Source: Pelagihabitans pacificus (lineage in GTDB: Bacteria; Bacteroidota; Bacteroidia; Flavobacteriales; Flavobacteriaceae). From it: 64,000 nucleotides of DNA. Location of the stretch: the NCBI RefSeq assembly GCF_009371985.2, contig NZ_VIKU02000001.1:248001-312000 (forward strand), given 5' to 3'. A model generated the notes under the pieces. It was not told the origin of the DNA. It did not search any database and saw nothing but the letters and a program-made list of their open reading frames with translations. Below are positions 16,688 to 25,533 of this stretch, piece after piece (the stretch's first letter is position 1; each line of letters begins with the position of its first letter). A program made the position numbers and the translations under genes.

Positions 16688-16712
16688 ACAGTATTGTAAA
16701 TGACTTGGCAGG

Positions 16713-17567
16713 TTAATATAGATATCGCAATGCAGTGACATCATTACTGTTGAATTCCCCATCTTCATTGTTGCTAAAGCAAGCCAACATCACAGAAGTA
16801 GGGTCATACCCGTCGGGGGTACCTGGTATAGGGTTGGCGCCAATGCTACCCACCCCTTCGTTGGTGTTTTCACCGCAGCTTTGGCGACTAAACCAATCAG
16901 TATGTCGAAAACCGACCGAATGTCCTATTTCGTGCGTAATTACATGCTCGTTCACGTCGGTGCTAAAATTATCCAATCCGTAAATCTGCACGAACTTGAA
17001 GGGTCTTCCTCCACTGGGAAATCCTGCCGACCCGCCGCTCCCTGAGGCATTGGGGTTATAGTAGACCACCATATCCTTATTTTGATAATTGGTACCAAAC
17101 GTTAAAGAGAAGCTTATACTCAGATTCAAACGGTTATAGTTGTTCACCGCATACTGCAAAGCCGTTCGCTCTTTACTTGAAAGCGCATTCGAACCACCCG
17201 TATATCCAATAATCGATATCGTTCTCGGACTACTGACAAGATTATTAGTGTGATAATTCTTTTCAGTGGTGTTCAGGGCTGCAAGAATTTCATATTGCTC
17301 GGCAGAAAAAGTGATGTCATCCTCTACCTGATAGCGACTTTCATAGCTGCCATCGGGAAGCATAAAGTCCACTACCTTAACATTGCCTACATTGAAAAAG
17401 TTCCTTTTGAATACACCTATTACCTCATCATTCAATTCCAAGGTCGACTGTTGAACTACTTCCTCAGCTGCCGTAGGTTCTTCAATTGGCGCTACTTCAT
17501 CTTTTTGACAGGCAACGGCCAATGACAAAAAGAGTGTACTTGCTACTAAAATTTTAAATTTTCTCAT
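16713..17567 (-). CDS. Secreted lipoprotein zinc metallopeptidase (HEIGH type, M57-like)
   Basis: A 284-residue protein with a lipoprotein signal ending at Cys20 (FLSLAVACQKD). The zinc site THEIGHSVGFRHTDW at residues 211-225 is an extended HExxHxxGxxH metzincin-type motif. It matches the dual-action HEIGH peptidase family as I recall it. A Met later in the chain (PTSVMLACF) may be the Met-turn. The region from residue 40 to 100 is acidic and could be a propeptide or spacer. It is expected on the outer face of the cell or in the periplasm, degrading proteins. The target is unknown. The gene is monocistronic, with its own terminator. Confidence 0.85.
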   Translation of the reverse strand: MRKFKILVASTLFLSLAVACQKDEVAPIEEPTAAEEVVQQSTLELNDEVIGVFKRNFFNVGNVKVVDFMLPDGSYESRYQVEDDITFSAEQYEILAALNTTEKNYHTNNLVSSPRTISIIGYTGGSNALSSKERTALQYAVNNYNRLNLSISFSLTFGTNYQNKDMVVYYNPNASGSGGSAGFPSGGRPFKFVQIYGLDNFSTDVNEHVITHEIGHSVGFRHTDWFSRQSCGENTNEGVGSIGANPIPGTPDGYDPTSVMLACFSNNEDGEFNSNDVTALRYLY

Positions 17568-17674
17568 ATTACAAATGTTCGGGGTTAAAAATGAATTTTT
17601 TAAGAATTCACTTACAATACTTGCTTAATATACGAGAAAACCGCATAATACAGATGCTTGTTTTTATGATTTAT

Positions 17675-18514
17675 TTAAGAAAAAACGTACTTGATTGAAA
17701 CCCAATCACTTTTTTTCAATTTTTTTTGAAGCTTCAGTCCAACCTTTTCACAATTCGTTGAAATTATGGCAATATCGGATTCATAAAATCCGCTCAAAAA
17801 GAGCATACCGTCCTTATTCATAGCGTTCGCATAAATGGGGATATCCCGGACCAGGATATTTCGATTGATATTCGCCAAGATAATATCATATTTTTTAGCC
17901 TCTATCAAGTCTGCGTCCCCTTCATATACCTTGATTTGGCTAGCGTTATTTCGAAGAACGTTTTCCTTGGCATTCAAATAGCACCAATGGTCAATATCGA
18001 TGGCATCTATCGCCTTGGCGCCCTTCATTGCCGCCAAAATGGCGAGTACCCCTGTTCCGCTTCCCATGTCCAAGACCGACTTATTGTCGAAGTCGTTATC
18101 TAGGATATGTTGCAGCATCATATGGGTTGTTTCATGGTGACCGGTACCAAAACTCATTTTGGGCATGATGACAATATCGAACCGTACATTCGGTCGCTCA
18201 TGAAAAGGTGCCCGTACCACGCATTGATTCCCAATTTGTATCGGTTCGAAATTACTTTCCCAAGTGGCATTCCAATTCTGCTGTTCGATTTCCTTGAAAC
18301 GATATTCGATATGAAAAGCATCGTTCGACAGTATCTGGATAGGGTTAAGTATGTCTGGCGACCAGCATTCTTTCTGAATATAGGCCAGAACCCCTTCTTC
18401 TTCCTCGACAAAACTCTCGAACCCCGCTTCGCCCAATTCCGCGATAAGAATATCCGAAACCGGGTGCACCGGATTTAATCTAAAAGTGTATTCTATATAT
18501 ATGATGTTAGACAT
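17675..18514 (-). CDS. prmA: Ribosomal protein L11 methyltransferase
   Basis: A 279-residue SAM-dependent enzyme that methylates ribosomal protein L11. The N-terminal substrate-recognition part (about 1-95) precedes a Rossmann methyltransferase fold with VLDMGSGTGVLAILAAMKGA (about 142-161). A post-I acidic AIDIDHWCY and the motif ILANINRNIL, which corresponds to the NPxY-like site, follow. MPKMSFGTGHHETTHMM is the typical PrmA signature. It lies downstream of tpiA on the same strand, separated by a terminator. Confidence 0.93.
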   Translation of the reverse strand: MSNIIYIEYTFRLNPVHPVSDILIAELGEAGFESFVEEEEGVLAYIQKECWSPDILNPIQILSNDAFHIEYRFKEIEQQNWNATWESNFEPIQIGNQCVVRAPFHERPNVRFDIVIMPKMSFGTGHHETTHMMLQHILDNDFDNKSVLDMGSGTGVLAILAAMKGAKAIDAIDIDHWCYLNAKENVLRNNASQIKVYEGDADLIEAKKYDIILANINRNILVRDIPIYANAMNKDGMLFLSGFYESDIAIISTNCEKVGLKLQKKLKKSDWVSIKYVFS

Positions 18515-18530
18515 AATTGATTACTAAATC

Positions 18531-18562
18531 AAAAAAAAGGAGTATTCATAAGAATACCCCCT
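18531..18562 (-). terminator. Terminator after tpiA
   Basis: The minus strand reads GGGGTATTC, a 4-base loop, GAATACTCC and then eight T, between tpiA and prmA. Confidence 0.8.
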
Positions 18563-18627
18563 TCAGATGCTCTTCACTCGTATTGCTATTCTGAAGCAAA
18601 AAAGGTGATAGTTCTTATAATTATATT

Positions 18628-19377
18628 TTAAATTGCCTTGATAATTGCCACGAAATCATCTGCGACCAACGAAGCCCCACCAATGAGTCCGCCATCGACG
18701 TCGGGTTTTGAAAAAATCTCTTGGGCATTTCCGGGTTTTACACTTCCACCATATAGAATGGAGACTTTATTCGCAACCGAGGCGTCATAGGCTTCCGTAA
18801 TGGTCTTACGAATGAAGGCGTGCATCTCCTGCGCTTGATCGGGAGTTGCCGTTTCTCCAGTGCCAATGGCCCAAACTGGCTCATAAGCCAACACAATCTT
18901 GCCCCATGATGAAACCTCCAAGGAAAAAAGGGCATTTTTCAATTGACTTTCCACGACTTCGAAGTGATTTTCAGATCTACGATCTTCCAATTCCTCGCCG
19001 AAACAAAAGACAACCCTCATATTGTTTTCCAAAGCGGCCTGAACCTTCTTTGCCAGTATTTCATCAGTTTCCCCGAAATAGGCCCTACGTTCCGAATGCC
19101 CTATTATCACCGTATCCACGCCTATATTCAACAGCATATCGGCAGAAATTTCACCCGTGTACGCCCCACTTTCGGCAAAGTGCATATTTTGTGCTATGAC
19201 CTCGATGATAGACTGTTCCAAACTGCGTACTGCCGGTACCAAGTTCACAAAGGTAGGTGCCACCATGACCTCCGCATCGGTATCGGGAAGTTTGGCCGAA
19301 AGTTCGGCCAACAAGGCCTCGGTCTCGATCAAATTTTTGTTCATTTTCCAGTTTCCTGCTACGATTTTACTTCTCAT
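18628..19377 (-). CDS. tpiA: Triosephosphate isomerase
   Basis: A 249-residue glycolytic TIM barrel interconverting dihydroxyacetone phosphate and glyceraldehyde 3-phosphate. The catalytic residues are in place: Lys11 in GNWKMN, His94 in IIGHSERR and Glu166 in AYEPVWAIGTG, with loop 6 following. The phosphate-binding ILYGGSVKPGN and GGLIGGASL are near the C-terminus. ATG start with the usual MRSKIVAGNWKMN. It is on the same strand and downstream of the BT_3928-like gene with a gap of about 130 bases. This arrangement is frequent in Bacteroidota as I recall. Confidence 0.97.
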   Translation of the reverse strand: MRSKIVAGNWKMNKNLIETEALLAELSAKLPDTDAEVMVAPTFVNLVPAVRSLEQSIIEVIAQNMHFAESGAYTGEISADMLLNIGVDTVIIGHSERRAYFGETDEILAKKVQAALENNMRVVFCFGEELEDRRSENHFEVVESQLKNALFSLEVSSWGKIVLAYEPVWAIGTGETATPDQAQEMHAFIRKTITEAYDASVANKVSILYGGSVKPGNAQEIFSKPDVDGGLIGGASLVADDFVAIIKAI

Positions 19378-19507
19378 ATTTTGTCATTAATTATATTTTC
19401 TTTTTCCCTGTTCAACGCTTTTTGAGCCACTGCATTTCCGTGAAATGGCGCATCTTGATTTGTTACTTCACGGTATTTCTTAAAGCCCGGTGAGTTTTAG
19501 TGATATC

Positions 19508-20605
19508 TCAATCAAATTCCAATTCGTCCAGGTCGTTGTAGTGCACTTTTTGTTTTATGGTCCCTTTTTCCAACACCAGCACTCCCGGGTTGGAACGTAC
19601 AATCGTTTTCAAGGTAGTCTCATCGGTAAAGTAAAACTCAAAGTCAAGTTGGTGATCTTTCACTAAACGGGCGGTCTGATCCGTATCGGAGGCCGACATG
19701 CCCACGACCCTATAACCGTTCTGAATCGCTTGACCCGTAATTTTCTTGATTTCAGCGTACACATCTTCATTGGTCTTCCGCAAGTCATAGGCGATAACCA
19801 TTACGAGTTTAGGCTCTTGCAATAAGCTGGCCGCAAAGTCCTCCCCATTTTGCTCAACGGTAAAATCATGAATGGGTGGTTCGTATCCTTTCTGGACCTC
19901 AGTGGTCTCGACATCGATAAACTCCCCATCAACACTGGGATAATCCCCTTGGGTAACGATAATCTGCTCCTCCCCGTTTACATTGAACTTCCAAGCATAA
20001 TCATAAATTGCTTGGGGAGCGTCGTCCGGAACGTTCATACCTTCTTCAATATTGGCTCCAATCTTATAAGGACGGAAATCGATTACCGGAAGGTGGTTCA
20101 ACACATAATTGGCGTACAAGGCACATAGTATCAAAGCGACAAGAGTGATGATCCGTTTTGTATTGGAACCGGCAATAGGTTTGATATATTCCCTACCCTT
20201 GAACAAAACCAATATGAGCACCAATAACACCACATCCTTTGTAAAGGATTGCCAAGGAGTCAATTTCAGGGCATCCCCAAAACAGCCACAATCGGTCACT
20301 TTATTAAAATAGGCGGAATAGAACGTGAGGAAGGTAAAACCAACAATCATCAACAAAAGGCTCCAAACCGTGAATTTAACCCTAAAACCGATCAAAAGCA
20401 TCACCCCAAGAAGAACCTCAAAAATCACCACAAAGATTGAAATGTACAGGGCATACGGTTCAAAGAAAGGCAAATCGAGTACCCCGGCGCTGAAGTATTC
20501 CTCCAATTTGAAGGAGAAACCCACGGGGTCGTTCAGCTTGATAAAACCACTGATGATGAACAATACACCGACTAAAATTCTACTGATCGTTACAATATAT
20601 TTCAT
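19508..20605 (-). CDS. BT_3928-like DoxX-family membrane protein with thioredoxin-like C-terminus
   Basis: A 365-residue protein. Residues 1-140 form a four-helix DoxX/MauE-like membrane domain. A DCGCFGD motif at 105-111 is typical of MauE/DoxX relatives that handle thiol redox. A fifth helix (about 151-170) leads to an extracytoplasmic thioredoxin-like domain (about 195-365). It lacks an obvious CxxC, which makes oxidoreductase activity uncertain. Its start overlaps the stop of the DUF1599 gene by 4 bases (ATGA-type), so the two are translationally coupled. Tight linkage to tpiA and DUF1599 is, from memory, conserved across Bacteroidota. Role unknown. Confidence 0.82.
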   Translation of the reverse strand: MKYIVTISRILVGVLFIISGFIKLNDPVGFSFKLEEYFSAGVLDLPFFEPYALYISIFVVIFEVLLGVMLLIGFRVKFTVWSLLLMIVGFTFLTFYSAYFNKVTDCGCFGDALKLTPWQSFTKDVVLLVLILVLFKGREYIKPIAGSNTKRIITLVALILCALYANYVLNHLPVIDFRPYKIGANIEEGMNVPDDAPQAIYDYAWKFNVNGEEQIIVTQGDYPSVDGEFIDVETTEVQKGYEPPIHDFTVEQNGEDFAASLLQEPKLVMVIAYDLRKTNEDVYAEIKKITGQAIQNGYRVVGMSASDTDQTARLVKDHQLDFEFYFTDETTLKTIVRSNPGVLVLEKGTIKQKVHYNDLDELEFD

Positions 20606-21171
20606 GCTGTACTTTGATTGGCCGATGAAGCTGCATTAGCGTTTAAATGAATAAGTGCAAAAACCGCATAATTCACCATATCTTGATAATTGGCGTCAAT
20701 CCCTTCACTCACCAACGTTTTCCCTTTGTTATCTTCGATTTGTTTGACCCTTAGTATTTTCTGCAGAATTAGGTCGGTCAAGGAGCTTACCCTCATATCG
20801 CGCCAAGCCTCGCCATAATCGTGGTTTTTCTTTTCCATGAGGGATTTGGTCTCGGCAGTATGCCTGTCAAAAAGTGTCAAAGCCTCCTCAAGGGAAAGAT
20901 CTGGCTGTTCCACAACGCCTTTCTCCAATTGAATCAGCGCCATGATCGAATAATTGATAATGCCAATGAATTCAGATCGTTCGTCCTCATCTACTTTTCG
21001 AACTTCGTTTTCCTGTAAACTTCGAATGCGTTGCGCCTTTATGAATATCTGATCGGTCAAGGACGGAAGCCTTAAAATACGCCATGCACTACCATAATCG
21101 CTCATCTTCTTTTCGTATAGGTCCCGACAGGTTTTGATCACCGCATCGTATTGTTCGGAAGTATGCTGCAT
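20602..21171 (-). CDS. DUF1599 family protein (two-repeat)
   Basis: A 189-residue soluble protein made of two similar repeats of about 80 residues. Repeat one has KKMSDYGSAWRILRLPSLTD with QRIRSLQ. Repeat two has KKNHDYGEAWRDMRVSSLTD with LRVKQIE. This is DUF1599 (Pfam calls it a nucleotide-modification-associated domain, as I recall). The conserved Asp/Tyr/Gly/Trp residues suggest a shared ligand site, but the activity is not established. It is upstream of, and coupled with, the BT_3928-like membrane protein, and divergent from folP across about 130 bases. Confidence 0.85.
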   Translation of the reverse strand: MQHTSEQYDAVIKTCRDLYEKKMSDYGSAWRILRLPSLTDQIFIKAQRIRSLQENEVRKVDEDERSEFIGIINYSIMALIQLEKGVVEQPDLSLEEALTLFDRHTAETKSLMEKKNHDYGEAWRDMRVSSLTDLILQKILRVKQIEDNKGKTLVSEGIDANYQDMVNYAVFALIHLNANAASSANQSTA

Positions 21172-21302
21172 TTTAATCGCTGTAATTTGCGTAAATTTCG
21201 CTCAAAATATCGAATTGCTCAAAGCAAAGGTTTTTAAATGGGTACCTTCGCCTGCAAATCTCGTGTTTTAAACTTGGTTTATCAAACGATGGCCCTCGGA
21301 AT

Positions 21303-22124
21303 ATGACCTTAAATTGCAAAGGAATTCTTATCGACCTTACTATTCCCAAGGTCATGGGCATTCTCAACATTACGCCCGATTCTTTTTACGACGGAGGAAG
21401 ATACAAGAATGAAAAAACCATTCTTTCACAGGTAGAAAAAATGTTGAACGAAGGTGCCACTTTCATCGATGTCGGTGCCTATAGCTCCCGGCCTGGAGCT
21501 GATTTTGTATCCGAAATCGAAGAGCTCAAAAGATTGCTCCCAGTGGTACAACTATTGCTCCGAAATTTTCCGGATATCCTGTTGTCGATAGACACGTTTC
21601 GAAGCAAGGTGGCCAAAGAAAGTCTTGAGGCGGGGGCTGCGATTATCAACGACATTTCAGCGGGAATTCAGGATGGGGAAATGTTGCCCACTATTGCCAA
21701 GTATAAGGCACCTTATGTCATGATGCATATGCGGGGCACCCCAAAGACTATGCAGCAACATACCCAATACGACGATTTGTTAATAGAGGTATTGTCGTTT
21801 TTCTCGGAAAGGATAGCCGTTGCAAATACCTTGGGCCTGCATGACCTGATTATCGACCCTGGCTTCGGCTTCGCCAAAACCCTGGAACAAAACTATGAAC
21901 TATTGCAACATTTGGATCGGTTTAAAACTTTGGGGCATCCTCTGCTGGTGGGGATCAGTAGAAAATCGATGATCTATAAAGCCTTGGGGACAAGTGCGCA
22001 GGGGGCTCTGAATGGCTCCACGGCCCTACACACCTATACGCTGACCAAAGGAGCCAACATCCTTAGGGCCCACGATGTGAAGGAGGCTAGGGAGTGTGTG
22101 CAGTTAATGCAACGATTGATTTGA
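21303..22124 (+). CDS. folP: Dihydropteroate synthase
   Basis: A 273-residue TIM-barrel enzyme of folate synthesis joining p-aminobenzoate to the pterin pyrophosphate. It is the sulfonamide target. Signatures are MGILNITPDSFYDGG (about 18-32), DVGAYSSRPGA (57-67), SIDTFRSKVA, IINDIS, IDPGFGFAKT, and VGISRKSMI near residue 220. It has a normal length for the family. It is divergent from the DUF1599 gene and followed at 57 bases by cdaA on the same strand, a linkage I recall as common in Bacteroidota. Confidence 0.96.
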   Translation: MTLNCKGILIDLTIPKVMGILNITPDSFYDGGRYKNEKTILSQVEKMLNEGATFIDVGAYSSRPGADFVSEIEELKRLLPVVQLLLRNFPDILLSIDTFRSKVAKESLEAGAAIINDISAGIQDGEMLPTIAKYKAPYVMMHMRGTPKTMQQHTQYDDLLIEVLSFFSERIAVANTLGLHDLIIDPGFGFAKTLEQNYELLQHLDRFKTLGHPLLVGISRKSMIYKALGTSAQGALNGSTALHTYTLTKGANILRAHDVKEARECVQLMQRLI

Positions 22125-22181
22125 GAAAACGAACGATTTTTCGTTCATCTATTTTTTATAATTTTACCAAAACGGCAAGGA

Positions 22182-22967
22182 TTGGATTTTTTGAATTTTA
22201 TCGATTTTAAAATTACAGATGTCCTCGACATTATCCTTGTAGCCATCCTTCTCTATTACATCTACAAACTGGTTCGCGGTTCGGTCGCTATTAATATTTT
22301 TATTGGCATTGTAATCGTGTGGGCTTTTTGGAAACTCACCGAGTTACTGGGTATGGAAATGATCAGTAGCATGGTGGGCGCCTTTATGCAGGTAGGACTC
22401 ATTGCCTTGATTATTGTATTTCAACAGGAAATCAGGAAATTCCTTTTGATGATCGGATCGACAAATTTGGCCAACAAACGGAATTTCATCAGGCATTTCA
22501 AATTTCTAAGACAGGAGAGCCTTACCACCAGTATCGATGTAGATGCGGTCCTATTGGCCTGTGAGAAGATGAGCGCCTCTAAAACCGGGGCTCTGTTGGT
22601 ATTTGCACGTAATAACTCTCTCGATTTTGTAAAATCGACAGGGGATAAAATGTATACCGAAATCAACCAACCCATTATCGAAAGTATCTTTTACAAAAAC
22701 AGCCCGTTACACGATGGTGCCGTAATTATCGAGAATAATTATATTGTAGCTACCCGTGTAATACTTCCGGTATCGAATGAGCGTACGATTCCCCTACGAT
22801 TCGGACTGCGCCATAGGGCCGCCGTGGGTATTACCGAAAAAACCGATGCCATTGCCCTGGTAGTGAGTGAGGAAACTGGCGATATCTCCTATATCAGGAA
22901 CGGGGAATTTATACTGTACAAAGATATGTCGGATTTGGCCTCGATGATAAAGGAGGATTTGATTTAA
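22182..22967 (+). CDS. cdaA: Diadenylate cyclase CdaA
   Basis: A 261-residue membrane-anchored enzyme making the second messenger c-di-AMP from two ATP. Three N-terminal hydrophobic segments (about 12-30, 34-55, 60-82) precede the DAC domain. Its two catalytic motifs are intact: DGA at 178-180 (HDGAVII) and RHRAA at 210-214. The start is a TTG at 22182 (MDFLNFIDFKITD), since there is no ATG in frame before the first helix and homologues as I recall begin with the same residues. A regulator CdaR is not adjacent. The DUF3667 gene follows after 12 bases, so they probably share a transcript. Confidence 0.93.
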   Translation: MDFLNFIDFKITDVLDIILVAILLYYIYKLVRGSVAINIFIGIVIVWAFWKLTELLGMEMISSMVGAFMQVGLIALIIVFQQEIRKFLLMIGSTNLANKRNFIRHFKFLRQESLTTSIDVDAVLLACEKMSASKTGALLVFARNNSLDFVKSTGDKMYTEINQPIIESIFYKNSPLHDGAVIIENNYIVATRVILPVSNERTIPLRFGLRHRAAVGITEKTDAIALVVSEETGDISYIRNGEFILYKDMSDLASMIKEDLI

Positions 22968-22979
22968 ACCAACCACCGA

Positions 22980-23738
22980 ATGGAGTGCAAAAACTGCGAG
23001 AAATCACTGTTTGCAGACTATAACTATTGCGCCAATTGTGGCGCCAAGGTCATTCGCAACAGAATTACCATAAAGAACATTTGGAACGATTTTACCGAAA
23101 GGTTCTTAAATATTGACAATACCTTCCTAAGAACATTTGTTCATCTATTTTCGAAACCCGAAGCTGTCATAGGTGGCTATATCCGCGGGGTTCGTCGAAA
23201 ATATCTTAACCCTATTTCTTATTTCACCATCGCTGTGACCCTTGGTGGACTCTTTATATTTGTATATCGAAAGTTTTTTCCAGATGCCCTGGATTTTCAA
23301 CAACAGTCCCTTAATGCCAAGCCTGAGGCCAACGCACTGGCACAGGATATTTCAAGTACCATCTTCGAATATCAAAGTCTTTTTTATATCGCTACCCTAC
23401 CGCTGTTGGCATTGATTTCGCGGCTCGTGTTCATCAATAGTAAAAAGTTTAACCTGAGTGAACATTTCGTAATCAATGTCTACGGATATTCCCATCTATC
23501 AATCCTCGTAAATGCACTGTATCTGGCAACTATTTGGAATACACCGGCCTTTCAAGTTGTGACCTTCTTCAACATGTTTTTTCAGATTGCCTATTTCACC
23601 TATATCTTCAAAAGGCTTTTTGGCTTGACTATTCCCCAAACCCTCCTGAAGCTATTGATTTTCCTGGGAATTCTGTTGGTTTTGTTTATTGCCTTAGTCA
23701 TTGCCATGGCGGCCTATATGGTTGTTAACAAGCAGTGA
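22980..23738 (+). CDS. DUF3667 membrane protein with N-terminal zinc ribbon
   Basis: A 252-residue protein. The first 25 residues form a zinc ribbon (CKNCEKSL and CANCGAK, two CxxC pairs). The segment PEAVIGGYIRGVRRKYLNPI is characteristic of DUF3667, and four or five membrane helices follow (about 78-95, 132-150, 165-185, 198-215, 222-248). The family has no established function. Its position 12 bases behind cdaA suggests co-transcription with a c-di-AMP synthase, which may or may not be functional. Convergent with the ABC exporter gene. Confidence 0.85.
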   Translation: MECKNCEKSLFADYNYCANCGAKVIRNRITIKNIWNDFTERFLNIDNTFLRTFVHLFSKPEAVIGGYIRGVRRKYLNPISYFTIAVTLGGLFIFVYRKFFPDALDFQQQSLNAKPEANALAQDISSTIFEYQSLFYIATLPLLALISRLVFINSKKFNLSEHFVINVYGYSHLSILVNALYLATIWNTPAFQVVTFFNMFFQIAYFTYIFKRLFGLTIPQTLLKLLIFLGILLVLFIALVIAMAAYMVVNKQ

Positions 23739-23766
23739 GGGACCCAAGAATCGCCAAAGGCTACTT

Positions 23767-25533
23767 TTACACCACCTCTTCCGCTAAAAATTGGGCTTCG
23801 TAGAGCTTGCTGTAATAGCCTCCTTTTTTGAGTAATTCCTTGTGGGTGCCGGTCTCGACGATTTTGCCTGCATCCATCACCAAAATCTTGTCCGCTTTTT
23901 TGATGGTCGCCAAACGGTGAGCAATGATGATCGAGGTGCGGCCCTGGGTGATTTTTTCAGTGGCTTGTTGAATCAATTGCTCCGAATAGGTATCTACGGA
24001 GGAAGTGGCCTCATCAAGCACCAGAACACTCGGGTTGCTGACATACGCCCGTAGGAAAGCGATCAATTGTCGCTGTCCGCTCGAAAGCATGGTCCCGCGT
24101 TCCTTTACGTTATAGGCATACCCCCCTGGGAGGCTACTGATGAACTCGTGCACGCCAATCTGCTTGGCCGCTGCTTCGATATCTTTTACTGAAATGGAGT
24201 CGTCCATTAAGGAAATATTGTTGGCGATCGTATCGGCAAAGAGAAAAACATCTTGTAAAACAATAGCTATGTGCGAACGAAGCGAAGCCAGGGTATATTC
24301 CTTGATATCGATACCATCGACCAAAATAGCCCCGGAATCAATTTCATAAAATCTGTTCAACAGATTGATAATCGTTGACTTACCGGCTCCCGTTGCCCCA
24401 ACGATTGCCACGGTTTGGCCCACCTTGGCGTTGAAAGACACACCGTGCAATACCTGCTCATCCTTCAAATAACCAAAGCGTACATCCTTAAACTCGATAT
24501 CGCCCTTCACGTCATCTTTGACAATGGTACCGGTATCCTCAATATGACTATCCGTATCCAAAATGGCAAATACCCTATTAGCGGCCACCATCCCCATCTG
24601 TAATGTATTGAATTTATCGGCAATCTGCCGAAGCGGACGAAAAAGTAACTCGATCAAGAACAAAAAGGAAACGATGGTTCCTATATTATCTTGGTTAATA
24701 CTGTTCAAATCCTGCAGCACCCCAAAATAAACGACCAATCCGATAGCGATTGCAGTAACGATTTCAGCAATCGGAAAGAAAATGGAGTTGTACCAGACCG
24801 TTTTCAACCAGGCGTTTTGATGCTTTTCGTTGATTTTTCTGAAATTTTCCTTCTCTATCTCCTCACGCGTAAAGAGCTGTACTATTTTCATCCCCGTGAT
24901 GCGTTCCTGCACAAAGGAATTCAGGTTCGACACTTGAGCGCGAACTTCGATAAACGCTTTTTTCATGGCTTTTTGAAACAATCGCGTGGCGTACAAAATA
25001 ATCGGGAGCAATGCGAAAACCAACAAGGCCAATTTCCAATTGAGGTACACCATAAATGCGGCCGCGGTCAACATTTTCAGCAAATCGGCCACTATTACAA
25101 AGAATCCTTGACTAAAGATTTCCCCAATCCGTTGCATATCGGCCACCGCCCTCGTCACCAGCACCCCAATGGAGGAGGTGTCGAAATACTGCATCTTAAA
25201 GCCGATCATTTTTTTGAAGAGAGCGACCCGAACATCCTTTATAACCGACTCTCCCAACCAGTTGGCATAGTAGTTAAAGCACAGCTGACTGATCACCTGA
25301 CCCAATAATACGCCGAACATGGCCAAAACGAGCATTAAAAGTTTGTCGGGATCCTTTACTTTGATAGCGTCGTTTACGATTCTACCGGCGAAGGATGCAA
25401 ATACAACGGCAAACAACGATAGCAATATCGCAGCTAAGGCAACCCCAAAAAACGTAAACCGATAAGGCTTTGTATGCGCTATCAACCGTTTGAACAAATT
25501 ATAGTCAAAAGCCTTTCCAGAATTCTTATCCAT
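23767..25533 (-). CDS. ABC exporter, fused permease and ATPase
   Basis: A 588-residue half-transporter. Six membrane helices lie within residues 20-310, and the nucleotide-binding domain covers about 345-585. Walker A is GATGAGKSTI, the Q-loop is IVLQDVFLF, the signature is LSSGQRQL, Walker B is VLVLDEATSSVD and the switch His is IIIAHRLAT. All are canonical, so a homodimeric exporter of the MsbA/LmrA type is likely, but the substrate (lipid, drug or peptide) cannot be told. Its start overlaps the end of truA by 8 bases, indicating co-transcription with no obvious functional link. Confidence 0.92.
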   Translation of the reverse strand: MDKNSGKAFDYNLFKRLIAHTKPYRFTFFGVALAAILLSLFAVVFASFAGRIVNDAIKVKDPDKLLMLVLAMFGVLLGQVISQLCFNYYANWLGESVIKDVRVALFKKMIGFKMQYFDTSSIGVLVTRAVADMQRIGEIFSQGFFVIVADLLKMLTAAAFMVYLNWKLALLVFALLPIILYATRLFQKAMKKAFIEVRAQVSNLNSFVQERITGMKIVQLFTREEIEKENFRKINEKHQNAWLKTVWYNSIFFPIAEIVTAIAIGLVVYFGVLQDLNSINQDNIGTIVSFLFLIELLFRPLRQIADKFNTLQMGMVAANRVFAILDTDSHIEDTGTIVKDDVKGDIEFKDVRFGYLKDEQVLHGVSFNAKVGQTVAIVGATGAGKSTIINLLNRFYEIDSGAILVDGIDIKEYTLASLRSHIAIVLQDVFLFADTIANNISLMDDSISVKDIEAAAKQIGVHEFISSLPGGYAYNVKERGTMLSSGQRQLIAFLRAYVSNPSVLVLDEATSSVDTYSEQLIQQATEKITQGRTSIIIAHRLATIKKADKILVMDAGKIVETGTHKELLKKGGYYSKLYEAQFLAEEVV

